Shown: positions 17,099-25,751 of the stretch, one piece after another | Position numbering within the stretch: the stretch's first letter is position 1 | How the letters are laid out: every line of letters begins with the position of its first letter | Assembly: GCF_008119785.1 (NCBI RefSeq) | Contig: NZ_VSFA01000022.1 | Coordinates: 22,000 to 85,999 of the forward strand | From: Micromonospora sp. MP36 | GTDB taxonomy: Bacteria > Actinomycetota > Actinomycetes > Mycobacteriales > Micromonosporaceae | Length of the DNA: 64,000 nt | Direction of reading: 5' to 3' | Made by a program: the position numbers and the translations under genes | The notes under the pieces: generated by a model | Database searches by the model: none | Told to the model about the DNA's origin: nothing | What the model saw: only the letters and a program-made list of their open reading frames with translations

Positions 17099-17913
17099 GC
17101 GGCCGCCTGCCGGGGCCGGGCCTGGGCGAGCACCGTGGCCGCCTGGCGCAGCGCGGCGACGGGCTCCCCGCGCAGCCGGCACTCGACGGCCAGCCAGCCG
17201 GCGTAGCCGAGGTCGTCGAGGGTGCGCAGCAGCTCCGGCCAGTCCAGGTGGCCGGCCCCGGGCTGGTAGCGGTTGGAGTCGCTGACCTGCACGTGCCCCA
17301 GGTACGGCGCGGCCGCGCGCAGCGCCGCGGGCACGTCGTCCTCCTCGATGTTCATGTGGAAGGTGTCGGCGACCACGCGCACCGAGGGCAGGCCGACGGC
17401 CCGGCACAGCGCGACCGCCTCGTCGAGGCGGTTGACCATGTGGTCCTCGTAGCGGTTCAGCGGCTCCAGGAAGAGGGTCACCCCCTCGGCGCGGGCGTGC
17501 TCGCCCAGCTCGCCGAGGGCGTCGACGAGCACCTGCCGGTCGCCGGCGGGCGGGCGGGGCGGCTCGAACGGCGGCAGCCGGCGGGAGAACATCCCCCAGG
17601 CGGCGGGCGTCATCGCGCCGATCCCGCCGATCTCGGCGATCACCGAGAGCTGGGAGCGCAGGTTGCGCACCGCGTCCCGGGAGCGCTCCGGGTCGAAGTC
17701 GCCGATGAAGTGGTCCATCTCGACGCAGACGGTGGGCAGCACCACGCCGTCGGCGCGGGCCCGGCGCAGCTCGGGCAGCCGGCGGGCGAACGCCAGGTCG
17801 CCGCGGCCGCGCAGCTCGATGCCCTGGTAGCCGAGCGAGACGGCGAGGGCGTACTTGTCGGACAGGCTGGCGCCGGGAAGCAACTGCTCCTGGCAGGCGA
17901 GTGGAATGGCCAT
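17095..17913 (-). CDS. Sugar phosphate isomerase/epimerase-like TIM-barrel protein
   Basis: A 272-residue AP-endonuclease-2 superfamily (xylose isomerase-like) barrel. Metal-binding-type residues occur in LFLEPLNRYEDHMVN, VVADTFHMNIEE, LGHVQVSDSNR and a final WLAVECRL segment. Such proteins isomerise or epimerise keto- or inositol-type sugars. ATG at 17913 overlaps the last base of the dehydrogenase stop (TGATG), and its own stop overlaps the next start. The three genes are therefore one tightly coupled catabolic operon, probably acting in sequence with the importer across the divergent promoter. Confidence 0.88.
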   Translation of the reverse strand: MAIPLACQEQLLPGASLSDKYALAVSLGYQGIELRGRGDLAFARRLPELRRARADGVVLPTVCVEMDHFIGDFDPERSRDAVRNLRSQLSVIAEIGGIGAMTPAAWGMFSRRLPPFEPPRPPAGDRQVLVDALGELGEHARAEGVTLFLEPLNRYEDHMVNRLDEAVALCRAVGLPSVRVVADTFHMNIEEDDVPAALRAAAPYLGHVQVSDSNRYQPGAGHLDWPELLRTLDDLGYAGWLAVECRLRGEPVAALRQAATVLAQARPRQAAA

Positions 17914-18950
17914 CAGAACCTCAGCACCACTTGGAGGACGGCATCGTCACCGCGGTCGAGCAACGCCAGCGCGTCGGCCACCGCGCCCGCGTCGACGACG
18001 TGGCTCACCAGCGGCAGCGGATCGACGCTGCCCTCGGCCACCAGGTCCATGAAGGTGTGGGCGATCCGGGGCCCGGTCCACCGGCCGGCCGTGCCGGGTG
18101 CCGGGGCGGGCCCGGAGACCTGGGCCGCCACCAGCTGGATCCGGTTGTGGTGGAACTCCTCGCCGAGCCCCAGCCCGTGGGCGTACCCCTGGTAGAAGCC
18201 GGCGGCCACGACGCGGCCGGCGTGGGTGGTGGCGCGGATCGCCTCGTGCAGCGCCGGGTACGACCCGGACAGCTCCAGGCAGACGTCCGCGCCCCGGCCG
18301 TCGGTGGCCGCGTGCAGCACGGCGGCGGCCGAGTCGACGGCGGCGTCGACCACCCGGCGGGCGCCGAGCGCGACGGCGTGCGCCAGCCGGGCCGGCACCC
18401 GGTCGACCGCGACGACGCGGGCCCCGGAGAGGACGGCGAGCCGGGTGCCGAGCAGCCCGATCACCCCCTGCCCGAAGACCCCGACCCAGTCGCCGAGGTG
18501 CAGGTCGCCGGCGAGCACGGCGGTCAGCGCGATGGCGCCCGGGCGGGCGAAGACGGCGGCGAGCGGGTCGAGCCCGGGGGCGAGCGGGGTGACCGTGCCG
18601 GCGGGCACCACGGCCTCGGCCCGGTGCCCCCAGATGCCCCAGACGAGCTGGCCGGGCCGACGGTCGGCGACGTCCGGGGCCACCTCGACGACCTCGCCGA
18701 CCTCCTCGTAGCCGAAGCCGACCACCGGGTACGCGGGCGCGGCCTGCCGGGGCACGAACATCCGGGTGGCGGCGTCCCAGTCCTTGCTGAGCCGGGGGTT
18801 GCTGCCCCGGTAGAGGGTCAGCTCGGTGCCGGCAGAGATGCCGGAGTAGCGGGTGCGGACGCGGACCTGGCCGGGGCCGAGCGGGTCCGGGGGGCAGGGC
18901 TCCAGGCTGACGCGCCGGGGCCCGGCCAGAGAGACAACCCAGTTGGCCAT
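17913..18950 (-). CDS. Zinc-binding (MDR family) dehydrogenase
   Basis: A 345-residue medium-chain dehydrogenase. The N-terminal GroES-like fold includes GQVRVRTRYSGISAGTELTLYRG, and the Rossmann domain has WVGVFGQGVIGLLG (VFGxGxxG). The usual catalytic cysteine of zinc alcohol dehydrogenases is replaced by Ser/Ala in SGISAGTE, as in the sugar-modifying group near inositol and scyllo-type dehydrogenases. It probably oxidises a hydroxyl of the imported sugar. ATG at 18950 is preceded by TCGGAG; an earlier in-frame ATG would start inside the divergent promoter region. Confidence 0.85.
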   Translation of the reverse strand: MANWVVSLAGPRRVSLEPCPPDPLGPGQVRVRTRYSGISAGTELTLYRGSNPRLSKDWDAATRMFVPRQAAPAYPVVGFGYEEVGEVVEVAPDVADRRPGQLVWGIWGHRAEAVVPAGTVTPLAPGLDPLAAVFARPGAIALTAVLAGDLHLGDWVGVFGQGVIGLLGTRLAVLSGARVVAVDRVPARLAHAVALGARRVVDAAVDSAAAVLHAATDGRGADVCLELSGSYPALHEAIRATTHAGRVVAAGFYQGYAHGLGLGEEFHHNRIQLVAAQVSGPAPAPGTAGRWTGPRIAHTFMDLVAEGSVDPLPLVSHVVDAGAVADALALLDRGDDAVLQVVLRF

Positions 18951-19069
18951 GGCGTCGCTCCGAGGGAAGTGCCGGGCCCAAGTGTAAGCCGAAATATTGG
19001 TAAATGTCTTGTAGATGATCAATCGAGGGCGTTAGATCCCTGATGTACCCTTCGAGAGGAGTGCCACCG
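18951..19069. promoter_or_regulatory. Divergent promoter region of the carbohydrate locus
   Basis: A 119-base gap between the dehydrogenase operon (minus) and the importer operon (plus). The core (about 18980-19030) is A+T-rich, with AAATATTGGTAAATG and TTGTAGATGATCAATC, and is the obvious place for both promoters and a shared operator. No clean long palindrome is visible. No regulator gene of the LacI or GntR type is next to the locus. Confidence 0.5.
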
Positions 19070-20461
19070 ATGTCATCACCCTCGATGCGGATCCTCGCTT
19101 CTACCCTGATCATGGCATTTGCCGGGACAATCGTGGTGGCCTGCGGCGACGACGCGCGGAAAACCGACAGTTCCCAGCTGACCGTGTGGAGCCTGGAGGA
19201 CGTGGCCGACCGGGTCACCGCCACCAAGGCGATCATCGCCGACTACACCGCGAAGACCGGGGTCAAGGTCAACCTGGTCACCGTCAACGAGGACCAGTTC
19301 CCGTCCCTCATCGCGTCCAGCGCCGCCGCCGGCGACCTGCCCGACGTGGTCGGGGCGGTCCCGCTGGCCGGCGTCCGCACCCTCGCCGGCAACGAACTGC
19401 TGCACCCGGACGCCAACCAGGAGGTGGTCGACAAGCTGGGTCGGGACACCTTCTCGCCGCGGGCACTGGAGCTGACCGCCGACGGCGGCAAGCAGCTCGC
19501 CGTCCCCAGCGACGGGTGGGGGCAGCTGCTGGTCTACCGCAAGGACCTGTTCGCCGCCGCCGGCCTGCCCGCCCCCGACACGTACGAGAAAATCGCCGTC
19601 GCGGCGGCGAAGCTGAACACCGGCGGCGTCGCCGGCATCACCGCGGCCACCGCCCCCGGCGACGTGTTCACCCAGCAGACCTTCGAGCACCTGGCCCTGG
19701 CCAACAACTGCCAGCTCACCGACGACTCGGGCGCGGTGAAGCTGGACTCCCCCGAGTGCGTCGAGGCGTTCCGCTTCTACGGCGAGCTGATGCGCGACCA
19801 CTCGGTCAAGGGCGCACAGGACGTGGACACCACGCGGGCCACCTACTTCGCCGGCAAGGCGGCCATGCTGATCTGGTCGCCGTTCATCCTCGACGAGCTG
19901 GCCGGGCTGCGCAACGACGCCAAGCCGACCTGCCCGCAGTGCCAGCGGGACCCGGCGTTCCTGGCGAAGAACAGCGGTTTCGTCACCGGGATCAAGGGGC
20001 CGAACGGCACCGAGCCCGCCCAGTACGGCGAGATCAGCTCGTGGGCCGTGCTCGACGGCGCGGCCGACCCCGCGAAGTCCTTCGTGGAGTACATGCTCTC
20101 CGACGGCTACCCGCGCTGGTTCGGCATGTCCCCCGAGGGCCGCTTCCCGGTCCGCAAGGGCACCGGCGACGACAAGGAGAAGTTCCTCACCGCCTGGAAC
20201 ACCAGCCAGGCCGGCGTGGACACCAAGCAGCCGCTGTCGCAGGTGTACGGCGAGGACGTGCTGGCCACCCTGCGCCGCAGCCCGGACACCTTCCAGCGCT
20301 GGGGGCTCAGCCAGGGCCAGGGCAAGTTGGTCGGGGCGATCCTCGGCGAACTGCCCGTGCCGAAGGCCCTCGCCGACGTGATCGCCGGCAAGTCCGACGC
20401 CGCCGCGGCCGCGAGCCGGGCGAAGAAGGACGTCGAGGCGATCGCCAAGGGCGTCAAGTGA
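19070..20461 (+). CDS. ABC transporter substrate-binding lipoprotein (carbohydrate type)
   Basis: A 463-residue extracellular solute-binding protein, family 1. The signal peptide ends in a lipobox VVAC with the lipidated Cys at about residue 25, so the protein is anchored outside the membrane. The body has the usual LTVWSLEDVADRV start and GGKQLAVPSDGWGQLLVYRKDLF ligand-domain pattern. Start is ATG at 19070, which has GAGAGGAG eight bases upstream; an earlier in-frame ATG at 19043 would lengthen the signal unnaturally. It is first in an operon with two permeases and no ATPase, so a shared MsiK-type ATPase elsewhere is likely. Confidence 0.92.
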   Translation: MSSPSMRILASTLIMAFAGTIVVACGDDARKTDSSQLTVWSLEDVADRVTATKAIIADYTAKTGVKVNLVTVNEDQFPSLIASSAAAGDLPDVVGAVPLAGVRTLAGNELLHPDANQEVVDKLGRDTFSPRALELTADGGKQLAVPSDGWGQLLVYRKDLFAAAGLPAPDTYEKIAVAAAKLNTGGVAGITAATAPGDVFTQQTFEHLALANNCQLTDDSGAVKLDSPECVEAFRFYGELMRDHSVKGAQDVDTTRATYFAGKAAMLIWSPFILDELAGLRNDAKPTCPQCQRDPAFLAKNSGFVTGIKGPNGTEPAQYGEISSWAVLDGAADPAKSFVEYMLSDGYPRWFGMSPEGRFPVRKGTGDDKEKFLTAWNTSQAGVDTKQPLSQVYGEDVLATLRRSPDTFQRWGLSQGQGKLVGAILGELPVPKALADVIAGKSDAAAAASRAKKDVEAIAKGVK

Positions 20462-21414
20462 CCACCACCGCGCCGGAGGCCGGCCGCTCCCCCACCCGGG
20501 AGCGGCCCCGCCCCGGCCGACGCCCGCTCACCCTGCGCCGCCGCGAGTCCCGCGCCGGGCTCGCGCTGGTCACCCCGACACTGCTCGTCGTGGTGGCGGT
20601 GATCGGCATCCCCATCGTCTGGACGATCGTCCTGGCCTTCCAGCGGGTACGCCTGGCCACCCTGCGCCGGACCGGCCTGTTCGGCGAGCTGACGCTGGAC
20701 AACTTCGACCGGGTGCTGCACACCCCCGGCTTCGCCGACACGCTCTGGACCACGCTGGTCTACAGCATCGGCGGCACCGCCGGGTCGATCCTGGTCGGGC
20801 TCGTGGCGGCGCTGGTGGTCCGCCGGCCGTTCCGGGGCCGCACCGTGGTCCGGGCGTCCATGCTGCTGCCGTACGTGGCGCCGGTGGTCGCGATGGCCTT
20901 CGTCTGGCAGGTGATGCTCGACCCGCAGCTCGGGATCGTCAACGACTGGGGACGGCGGTTCCTCGGCTGGGACGCGCCGATCCCGTTCCTCTCCCAGGAC
21001 TCCACCGCGCTCTGGACGGTCATCGCGTTCGAGGCGTGGCGCTACTTCCCGTTCGCCTTCCTGTTCCTGCTGGCCCGGCTCCAGGCCGTACCCGGTGAGC
21101 TGGAGGAGGCGGCACGGGTCGACGGGGCCACCCCGACCCAGCGGTTTCGGCACATCCTGCTGCCGCAGCTGATGCCGGTGATCGCGCTGCTCGGGGTGCT
21201 GCGGTTCATCATGACGTTCAACAAGTTCGACGACGTCTACCTGCTCACCGGCGGCTCGGCCGGCACCGAGGTGGTCAGCGTCCGGGTCTACCAGTTCCTC
21301 ACCGCGCGTACCGACATCGGCGCGGCTGCCGCGCAGGCGGTCGTGCTGGCCGTGGTGCTGATCGTGTTCGTCGCGATCTACCTGCGCTTCTTCGCCCGGC
21401 GAGGAGAGGTGTGA
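20458..21414 (+). CDS. Sugar ABC transporter permease (MalF/UgpA type)
   Basis: A 318-residue inner-membrane protein with about six helices, beginning with ALVTPTLLVVVAVIGIPIV after a charged N-terminal tail. The EAA loop reads EEAARVDGATPTQRFRHILL, which docks the ATPase. Start is GTG at 20458, overlapping the stop of the binding protein (GTGA). It pairs with the next permease to form the channel for the substrate bound by the upstream lipoprotein. Confidence 0.93.
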   Translation: MTTTAPEAGRSPTRERPRPGRRPLTLRRRESRAGLALVTPTLLVVVAVIGIPIVWTIVLAFQRVRLATLRRTGLFGELTLDNFDRVLHTPGFADTLWTTLVYSIGGTAGSILVGLVAALVVRRPFRGRTVVRASMLLPYVAPVVAMAFVWQVMLDPQLGIVNDWGRRFLGWDAPIPFLSQDSTALWTVIAFEAWRYFPFAFLFLLARLQAVPGELEEAARVDGATPTQRFRHILLPQLMPVIALLGVLRFIMTFNKFDDVYLLTGGSAGTEVVSVRVYQFLTARTDIGAAAAQAVVLAVVLIVFVAIYLRFFARRGEV

Positions 21415-22280
21415 TGTACCGGGACCGGATCGAGACGGTCAGCCTGCGCTGGCTGCGCCGGCTGGTGATCGCCGTCTTCCTGCTGGTCACCCTGCTGCCG
21501 TTCTGGTACATGCTGGTGCTCTCGGTCCGCCCCATGGAGCGGCTGCTGCTCGACCCGGGCTCGCTGCTGGTGCCGGTCGGCGAGCTGACCGTCGCCACCT
21601 ACGCCGAGGTGCTCAGGGCCACCGAGGACGGTGGGCAGGGTTTCCTCACCTTCATCCGCAACAGCGGCCTCGTCGCGCTGGCCGCCACGGCGCTCACCCT
21701 CGTGGTCGCCATCCCCGGCGCGTACGCGGTGTCCCGACTGCGGTTCTTCGGCCGGCGGCAGGTCCACGCGCTCTTCCTCGCGGTGTACCTGTTCCCGTCG
21801 ATCGTCATCGCGATCCCGCTGTTCGTGGTCTTCACCCGGGCCGGGCTGCGCGGGTCGCTGGTCGGGCTGGTGCTGGTCTACATCTCCCAGACGCTGCCGG
21901 TCTCGGTCTACATGCTCAAGAACTACTTCGAGACCATCCCGGTCAGCCTGGAGGAGTCCGCCGCGATCGACGGGGCCGGCCGCCTCGGCGTCATCCGCCG
22001 GGTCAGCCTCCCCCTCGCCGCGCCGTCGGTCATGGCGGTCGCCCTGTACGACTTCATGATCGCGTGGAACGAGTTCCTCTTCGCGCTGCTCTTCCTCGTC
22101 GACCGGCCGAACCGGTGGACCGTCTCGCTGGGCCTGTCGCTGCTCTCCGACGGGGTCGAGGTCCCGAAGACGGTGCTGATGGCCGGGTCGGCGATCCTCA
22201 CCCTGCCCATCGTGGTGCTCTTCTTCGCCAGCGAGCGACTGCTCACCGAGGGGCTCACCAGCGGCGCGGAGAAAGGGTGA
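21414..22280 (+). CDS. Sugar ABC transporter permease (MalG/UgpE type)
   Basis: A 288-residue permease with about six membrane helices. Its EAA loop is EESAAIDGAGRLGVIRRVSL. ATG at 21414 overlaps the last base of the upstream stop (TGATG) and has GGAGAGG at good distance; a GTG three bases earlier is an alternative. It completes the importer, and no ATP-binding gene follows. The next gene, a PAP2-like protein, starts 36 bases later and may or may not be co-transcribed. Confidence 0.93.
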   Translation: MYRDRIETVSLRWLRRLVIAVFLLVTLLPFWYMLVLSVRPMERLLLDPGSLLVPVGELTVATYAEVLRATEDGGQGFLTFIRNSGLVALAATALTLVVAIPGAYAVSRLRFFGRRQVHALFLAVYLFPSIVIAIPLFVVFTRAGLRGSLVGLVLVYISQTLPVSVYMLKNYFETIPVSLEESAAIDGAGRLGVIRRVSLPLAAPSVMAVALYDFMIAWNEFLFALLFLVDRPNRWTVSLGLSLLSDGVEVPKTVLMAGSAILTLPIVVLFFASERLLTEGLTSGAEKG

Positions 22281-22316
22281 TTTGACCTTGCCCGGTGCGG
22301 CCCGCAGGATGGCCCG

Positions 22317-22919
22317 GTGCGGGCGGTCGCGGAACGGACGGTCGGCGGGCGGCTGGCCCGACTGATCACCGAGGTGCTCGCGCCGAGCGTGCTGGTGACC
22401 GCGATGCCGCTGCTGGTGGCCGCCGGGGCCAGCCACGACCTGGGCAGCTTCCTGCGCTGGGCCGGCACCGCGCTGCTGTTCTGCGCGGTCATCCCGGTCG
22501 GCGTGATCGTCCACGGCGTACGCCGGGGCCGGCTCACCGACCGGCACGTCGGCGACCGGACCCAGCGGGCCCGCCCGCTGCTGACGGGCCTGGCCTCGGT
22601 GGCGGTCGGCATGGGCCTGCTCGTCGCGCTGCGCGCCCCGGCCGAACTGTTCGCCATGATCGTCGTGATCTTCGTGGTCGGCGCGGCCTGCACCCTGGTG
22701 AACCACTGGTGGAAGCTGAGCATCCACGCCGCCGTGGCCGCCGCCTCCGCGGCCGTCCTGGTGCTGCTCCACGGCCCGGCCCTGCACGTCGGCTGGCTGC
22801 TGGTGGCCGCGGTCGCCTGGTCGCGGGTGGTGCTGCGGGACCACACCTGGCCGCAGGTCGCCGCCGGCACCGCCCTCGGCGCCCCGCTCGCCGCCGGCAC
22901 CTTCCTCGCCCTCACCTGA
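22317..22919 (+). CDS. PAP2-like integral membrane protein
   Basis: A 200-residue protein with about five or six hydrophobic helices. Parts resemble the C-terminal half of PAP2-superfamily phosphatases: SIHAAVAAASAAVL is like the SGHA motif, and RVVLRDHTWPQVAAGTALGA like SRxxxxxHxxxDVxAG. The first PAP2 motif (KxxxxxxRP) is not obvious, so it may not be a phosphatase. Start is GTG at 22317. Membrane lipid or cell-envelope metabolism is a guess only. Confidence 0.65.
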   Translation: MRAVAERTVGGRLARLITEVLAPSVLVTAMPLLVAAGASHDLGSFLRWAGTALLFCAVIPVGVIVHGVRRGRLTDRHVGDRTQRARPLLTGLASVAVGMGLLVALRAPAELFAMIVVIFVVGAACTLVNHWWKLSIHAAVAAASAAVLVLLHGPALHVGWLLVAAVAWSRVVLRDHTWPQVAAGTALGAPLAAGTFLALT

Positions 22920-23047
22920 ACCCGCCGAATCCATCTGGCGGTGCGGTCTGGCTCCCGGAAAGCGCGGCCATCCGGGCGACGAACAGCCACCCTTCCGGGG
23001 ATCTGGGCCCTGCCGGGGGCACCCTGTAGATCAGTTACGGTGGCGGC

Positions 23048-23653
23048 ATGGGCAAGCCGACCCGCTGGGTGACCGACACCCAGCCCGGACATTCGCAGTG
23101 GTACATCGACCGGTTCCGCCGGCTCGCGGCCGAGGGGGCCGACCTGGCCGGTGAGGCGCGACTGCTGGATGCGCTGGTCCCGCCCGGCGCCCGGATCCTG
23201 GACGCCGGCAGCGGCACCGGCCGGGTCGGTGCCGCCCTCGCCGCCCGCGGCCATCGCGTCGTCGGGGTGGACGCCGACCCGGCCCTGATCGAGGCGGCCC
23301 AGGTCGACCACCCCGGGCCGCGCTGGCTGGTCGGTGACCTCGCCGAGCTGGACCTGGCCGCGCAGGGGGAGCCGGAGCAGTTCGATGCCGCCGTGTGCGC
23401 CGGCAACGTGCTGGCGTTCGTCGCCCCCGGCACCGAGCGGGCGGTGCTGACCCGGATCGGCGCGCACGTCCGCCCGGACGGGCTCGTGGTGGTCGGCTTC
23501 GGCACCGACCGCGGCTACCCGCTCGCCGACTTCGACGACGACGCGGTGGCGGCCGGGCTCCGCCTGGAACACCGCTTCGCCACCTGGGACCTGCGCCCCT
23601 GGCTGGAGGACGCCGACTTCGCGGTCAGCGTCCTGCGCAAGCCGGCCGCCTGA
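23048..23653 (+). CDS. Class I SAM-dependent methyltransferase
   Basis: A 201-residue Rossmann-fold methyltransferase with motif I ILDAGSGTGRVGAAL, an acidic VVGVDADPALIEAA and an AVCAGNVLAF segment (residues about 58-125). The substrate is not predictable. It starts at ATG 23048 after a 128-base gap with no other gene. It converges with eccB; a repeated, hairpin-rich spacer separates the two. Confidence 0.85.
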   Translation: MGKPTRWVTDTQPGHSQWYIDRFRRLAAEGADLAGEARLLDALVPPGARILDAGSGTGRVGAALAARGHRVVGVDADPALIEAAQVDHPGPRWLVGDLAELDLAAQGEPEQFDAAVCAGNVLAFVAPGTERAVLTRIGAHVRPDGLVVVGFGTDRGYPLADFDDDAVAAGLRLEHRFATWDLRPWLEDADFAVSVLRKPAA

Positions 23654-23701
23654 CCCCCCAGCCGGCGCCCCGCCGGCGATCGGGACTCGCGAGAGCGACA
23701 C

Positions 23702-23816
23702 GACTTCGGCGAGCTGGCGGCGCCCAGAAGCCACCACTTCGCCGACCTGGCGGACGCGACGTGGCGGCTTCCGGCGTGCCTGATGCCGCCACTTCGCCGA
23801 GTGTCGGACGCGACGG
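23702..23816. repeat. Three imperfect tandem repeats with a hairpin
   Basis: Between the convergent methyltransferase and eccB genes, a unit like CACTTCGCCGACCTGGCGGA followed by CGCGACG occurs at 23735-23761, again at 23790-23816 with small changes, and in a diverged form at 23702-23721. GTGGCGGC (23761-23768) pairs with GCCGCCAC (23785-23792), giving an 8-bp stem and 16-base loop. It could serve as a two-way transcription terminator or be a dispersed intergenic repeat. Confidence 0.5.
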
Positions 23817-23833
23817 CGGGGGTGGCAGGCCGC

Positions 23834-25207
23834 TCAGGCGGGGGCGGCGACCGTGCGGGCGGCGGCCGGGTCGAGCGGGCTGCCGGCCGGGACCAGGCTG
23901 ACCAGGCTGGCCGGCAGCCAGGCCGGGCGGACTCCGGCGTAGCCGAGCATGCCGAGCACGTCCGAGCCGGGGAGCGCGTACCGCCGGCCGAGGTCGGTGA
24001 CGACGTGCACCGTGCCGCCGGACGCGCCGGGCGCCGCGACGGACTCGACCACGGCGCCCCGCCCCGGTTCGACCAGCAGGTGGTCGGCGAGCCCGGACCG
24101 GCCACCCGTGGCGGCGGAGAGGTCCGGCGCGGTGGCGCCCACCCGCACGTCGCGTACGCCGGTGTCGTCGCCGATCCGGGCGCAGAGCGCCCCGCCGTCC
24201 ACGGTGGCCAAACGGGGCGGCACGGCCGGTGGGGCGGTGGGCCCGGTGGGCACCCGGTCGGGGAGCTTGGGCAGGGCGGCGAAGCGGCCGAGGGTGATCG
24301 GCTTCGGGTCGCCCTGGCCGGTGCGGGCGAGCAGCAAGGCGGCCTGGAGCTCGGTGACCCCGGCCAGCCCGCCCCGCTCGGCCACCGCGTACTGCCGGCC
24401 ACCGCCGGAGTTGCGGACCAGGTAGACGTCGCCGACGGTGGCACCGGCGACCCGGTCGGAGGACGCGCCGAGGCCGGGTACCGAAGGCGGGGCCAGGTCG
24501 GCGCCGGCCGGCACGGTGCGCAGCAGCGCCGGGGCGACCGGTACGGCCCGTTCCCGGGTCGCGGCCAGCGCGGCCAGCACCCGGTCGGGGTCGCGGAGCA
24601 GGTAGCGCCGGTCGTGCCAGAGCAGGTACAGGGTGCCGTCCGGGTGGCGTAGCAGCAGCGCCTGCTCGCCGAGGGGCCGACCGCGGGTGGCGTCCCGCCC
24701 GACCAGCAGCGCCGACCGCGCCTCGGTACGCCCCGCCTGGGTGGCGCTGACCGAGCAGACCGTCCACGCTCCGGTGACGAGCCGCCCCGGCGCGGGCAGC
24801 GAGTCCGGGGCGTCGGCGATGCCGAGCGGCAGGCCGCGCGGCACCCCGTCGATGGAGCGGCGGGAGACCAGCACGGTCTTCGGCCGCTCCGCCCCGATGA
24901 TCAACAGCGCGGAGGCGTAGTTGAGCACCGGGTGGAGCTTCTCCTCGCGGTAGACGAACCGCGCGCCGGACTCCTTCTCCACGATCACCGCGGTCGGGTC
25001 GCGCCAGGAACTGCCGCCGCCGGCGAAGAGGCCGTACAGGGCGACGCCACCGAGCGCGATCACGGCGACCAGCACACTGGCGAGGCCGGCACCGGCCAAC
25101 CGCCGGAAGGGCGACTGCGCGGGGTCGGTCTCCCGCATCACCAGCGCGGCGACCGCCCGCTGGACGGCGAACTGGTAGGAGTGGAGCTGGTCCTGCCGCG
25201 ACGGCAT
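23834..25207 (-). CDS. eccB: Type VII secretion protein EccB
   Basis: A 457-residue EccB. The N-terminal MPSRQDQLHSYQFAVQRAV, then ALVMRETDP, is a hallmark of the family. A single membrane helix (about residues 38-62, LASVLVAVIALGGVALYGLF) follows, and the large outer repeat domain contains paired cysteines (TVCSVS and LCARIGDD). EccB is a core ESX component thought to form the outer-face ring of the secretion complex. None of eccC, eccD, eccE, mycP or WXG100 genes are within the window, so it is separated here from its usual partners. Start is ATG at 25207. Confidence 0.93.
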   Translation of the reverse strand: MPSRQDQLHSYQFAVQRAVAALVMRETDPAQSPFRRLAGAGLASVLVAVIALGGVALYGLFAGGGSSWRDPTAVIVEKESGARFVYREEKLHPVLNYASALLIIGAERPKTVLVSRRSIDGVPRGLPLGIADAPDSLPAPGRLVTGAWTVCSVSATQAGRTEARSALLVGRDATRGRPLGEQALLLRHPDGTLYLLWHDRRYLLRDPDRVLAALAATRERAVPVAPALLRTVPAGADLAPPSVPGLGASSDRVAGATVGDVYLVRNSGGGRQYAVAERGGLAGVTELQAALLLARTGQGDPKPITLGRFAALPKLPDRVPTGPTAPPAVPPRLATVDGGALCARIGDDTGVRDVRVGATAPDLSAATGGRSGLADHLLVEPGRGAVVESVAAPGASGGTVHVVTDLGRRYALPGSDVLGMLGYAGVRPAWLPASLVSLVPAGSPLDPAAARTVAAPA

Positions 25208-25429
25208 CGGGTCCCTTCCGCCTGGATCGTCGGGGCACAGGATAAGCGCTCCGTCGATCTCTCGGGGACCCTCCGTGGCAGCGGTGGGCCCGGTCCGGGC
25301 GAATCAGGCAGCGACGCCTTCCGGGACCCGGGGGTCGTTTCCGCCCAGCGGGTCGCGCCGCCGAGTCCGGCGGCGCCGGGTAGGCCACGGGCCGGGTGAG
25401 CGACCACACGACGTCCCGGTGGCGGACGG

Positions 25430-25446
25430 GTACCCCCCGGGGTATA
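25430..25446. promoter_or_regulatory. CsoR/CstR-type operator over the cstR-like promoter
   Basis: The palindromic TACCCCCCGGGGTAT (25431-25445) lies 23-38 bases before the sensor start and overlaps the likely -10 TATATT (25443-25448). Operators with ATACCC arms and a G/C centre are known for the CsoR/CstR family, so this is probably an autoregulatory site. Confidence 0.7.
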
Positions 25447-25468
25447 TTGGGGACCGGGAGGTAACGCC

Positions 25469-25738
25469 ATGAAGCTTCAGCCCGAGATGACCAGCGAGGC
25501 GCTGACCCGGCTCAAGCGGGCGCGGGGCCAGCTCAACGCCGTCATCGAGATGATGGAGAACGGCGAGGACTGCCGCGCGGCGCTGACCCAGCTCGCCGCC
25601 GTGTCGAAGGCGATCGACCGGGCGGGCTTCAAGATCATCGCTTCCGGGATGCGGCACTGCGGCACCGCCCGCGACCGGGGCGAGCAACCGGAGATGACCG
25701 AGGAGGAGCTGGAGAAGCTCTTCCTCGCCCTGGCCTGA
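25469..25738 (+). CDS. CsoR-family regulator, CstR-like persulfide sensor
   Basis: An 89-residue all-helical DUF156 repressor. Cys35 (GEDCRAAL) and Cys64 (GMRHC) have the 29-residue spacing of the family. The His found four residues before the second Cys in copper-sensing CsoR is Gly60 here. That pattern fits CstR, which senses persulfides by forming a Cys-Cys cross-link rather than binding Cu(I). The downstream genes (persulfide dioxygenase, rhodaneses, sulfur exporter) support this. ATG at 25469 has GGAGGT upstream. A terminator-like hairpin follows, then a second operator before the dioxygenase. Confidence 0.88.
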   Translation: MKLQPEMTSEALTRLKRARGQLNAVIEMMENGEDCRAALTQLAAVSKAIDRAGFKIIASGMRHCGTARDRGEQPEMTEEELEKLFLALA

Positions 25739-25751
25739 CCGAAGAATTCGA

